A stretch of 31,702 nt of DNA from Pseudomonadota bacterium (GTDB lineage Bacteria > Pseudomonadota > Gammaproteobacteria > Burkholderiales > Thiobacillaceae), in assembly GCA_030836725.1 (NCBI GenBank), contig JAUPLV010000003.1, forward strand, positions 1-31,702. Direction: 5' to 3'. Made by a program: the position numbers and the translations under genes. This document shows positions 31,166-31,702 of this stretch, piece after piece. The notes under the pieces are model-generated. The model ran no database searches and had not been told where the DNA came from. It saw only the letters and a program-made list of their open reading frames with translations. The first letter of the stretch is position 1. Each line of letters begins with the position of its first letter.

Positions 31166-31702
31166 GTGGATATTTCCGAACTACTGGCTTTTGCCGTCAA
31201 AAACAAAGCTTCCGACCTGCACCTATCCTCCAGCCTGCCTCCGATGATCCGCGTCAGCGGCGATGTTCGCCGCATCAACCTGCCGCCGCTTGACCACAAG
31301 GAAGTGCATCGCATGGTGTACGACATCATGAACGACGGTCAGCGCAAGGTATACGAAGAAACGCTGGACATCGACTTCTCGTTCGAAATTCCCTCGCTGG
31401 CGCGCTTTCGCGTCAACGCTTTCAATCAGCAGAATGGCGCCAGCGCGGTGTTCCGGACGATTCCGTCGAAGGTGCTGACGCTTGAGGAACTGAACTGCCC
31501 TCCCATCTTCAAGGAAATCTCCAATCAGCCGCGCGGCATCGTCCTCGTCACCGGACCAACCGGTTCGGGCAAGTCGACCACGCTGGCGGCGATGATCGAC
31601 TACATCAACGAAAACGAGTTTGGCCATATTCTCACGGTCGAGGATCCGATCGAATTCGTTCACAAGAGCAAGAAATGCCTGATCAACCAGCGCGAGGTCG
31701 GC
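31166..31702 (+). CDS. pilT: Type IV pilus retraction ATPase PilT (5' part, runs off window)
   Basis: The first 179 residues of a PilT-family ATPase, cut by the window end. GTG start at 31166 with GAGG 5 bases upstream. The N-terminal PAS-like domain (MDISELLAFAVKNKASDLHL, RVSGDVRRINLPPL) is followed by the RecA-like domain with Walker A GPTGSGKST (130-138) and the Asp-box region ILTVEDPIEFVHKSKKCLINQREVG. PilT powers pilus retraction and twitching. Divergence from yggS-proC-yggT is a classic proteobacterial arrangement. PilU has similar motifs, but the short N-terminus and this location favour PilT. Confidence 0.95.
   Translation, partial: MDISELLAFAVKNKASDLHLSSSLPPMIRVSGDVRRINLPPLDHKEVHRMVYDIMNDGQRKVYEETLDIDFSFEIPSLARFRVNAFNQQNGASAVFRTIPSKVLTLEELNCPPIFKEISNQPRGIVLVTGPTGSGKSTTLAAMIDYINENEFGHILTVEDPIEFVHKSKKCLINQREVG

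Noticed and set aside
1..31702. tRNA or rRNA genes, CRISPR arrays, transposase genes, or a replication origin
   Set aside because: I looked for cloverleaf-like segments, repeat-spacer patterns, transposase motifs and DnaA-box clusters by eye and saw none; a dedicated scan could still find small RNAs.

Overview
The window looks like chromosomal DNA of a GC-rich betaproteobacterium, most likely a sulfur oxidiser of the Thiobacillus type. This is an inference from gene order (rplS; slmA; the gpmI-envC-ctpA run; grxC-secB-gpsA; gshA-gshB-PTS; pilT divergent from yggS-proC-yggT-yggU), from the glutamate-cysteine ligase type and from the sulfur-handling gene set. Most of it is housekeeping DNA with tightly packed, overlapping operons.

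Layout. 1-207: end of rplS and a strong terminator. 332-916: slmA, convergent with a leftward unit gpmI > envC > ctpA > hypothetical > moeB (6395 to 904). 6579-12967: rightward genes for an ArsR-family repressor with two cysteines 66 residues apart, an RND pump (adaptor and permease), a DUF2892 membrane protein, a membrane-anchored rhodanese, glutaredoxin and thioredoxin 2. 13095-15011: secB, an SH3-domain exported protein and gpsA. 15012-15424: no convincing gene, ending in a cluster of short palindromic repeats. 15425-17557 (minus): an exported seven-repeat YVTN beta-propeller protein with an IPTL-CTERM tail. 17558-18140: noncoding, AT-richer, with a hairpin and a MITE-like palindromic repeat. 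18141-20886: an accessory insertion described below. 20932-26780: gshA, gshB, apbE, a PTS EIIA, HPr and EI. 31079 to 26787 (minus): yggS, proC, yggT, yggU and a bacterial dynamin-like GTPase. 31166 to the end: 5' part of pilT.

Two places deserve attention. First, the ArsR-RND-DUF2892-rhodanese-grxC-trxC block reads as a candidate reactive-sulfur response: the repressor has the cysteine spacing of the persulfide sensors SqrR/BigR, and the genes after it encode persulfide- and thiol-handling proteins together with an RND pump. A similar AT-rich motif lies upstream of the repressor and upstream of the pump genes. Second, a Fic gene lies between two diverged copies of a trmL(3' end)-hypothetical(5' end) segment. 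One side keeps an intact trmL and a broken hypothetical gene; the other keeps an intact hypothetical gene and a trmL 3' fragment fused in frame to a scrap of a DUF1016 (YhcG-type) nuclease gene. This is the pattern expected from single-crossover integration of foreign DNA, followed by decay.

All functional calls come from reading the sequence and recalling families; no database search was run.
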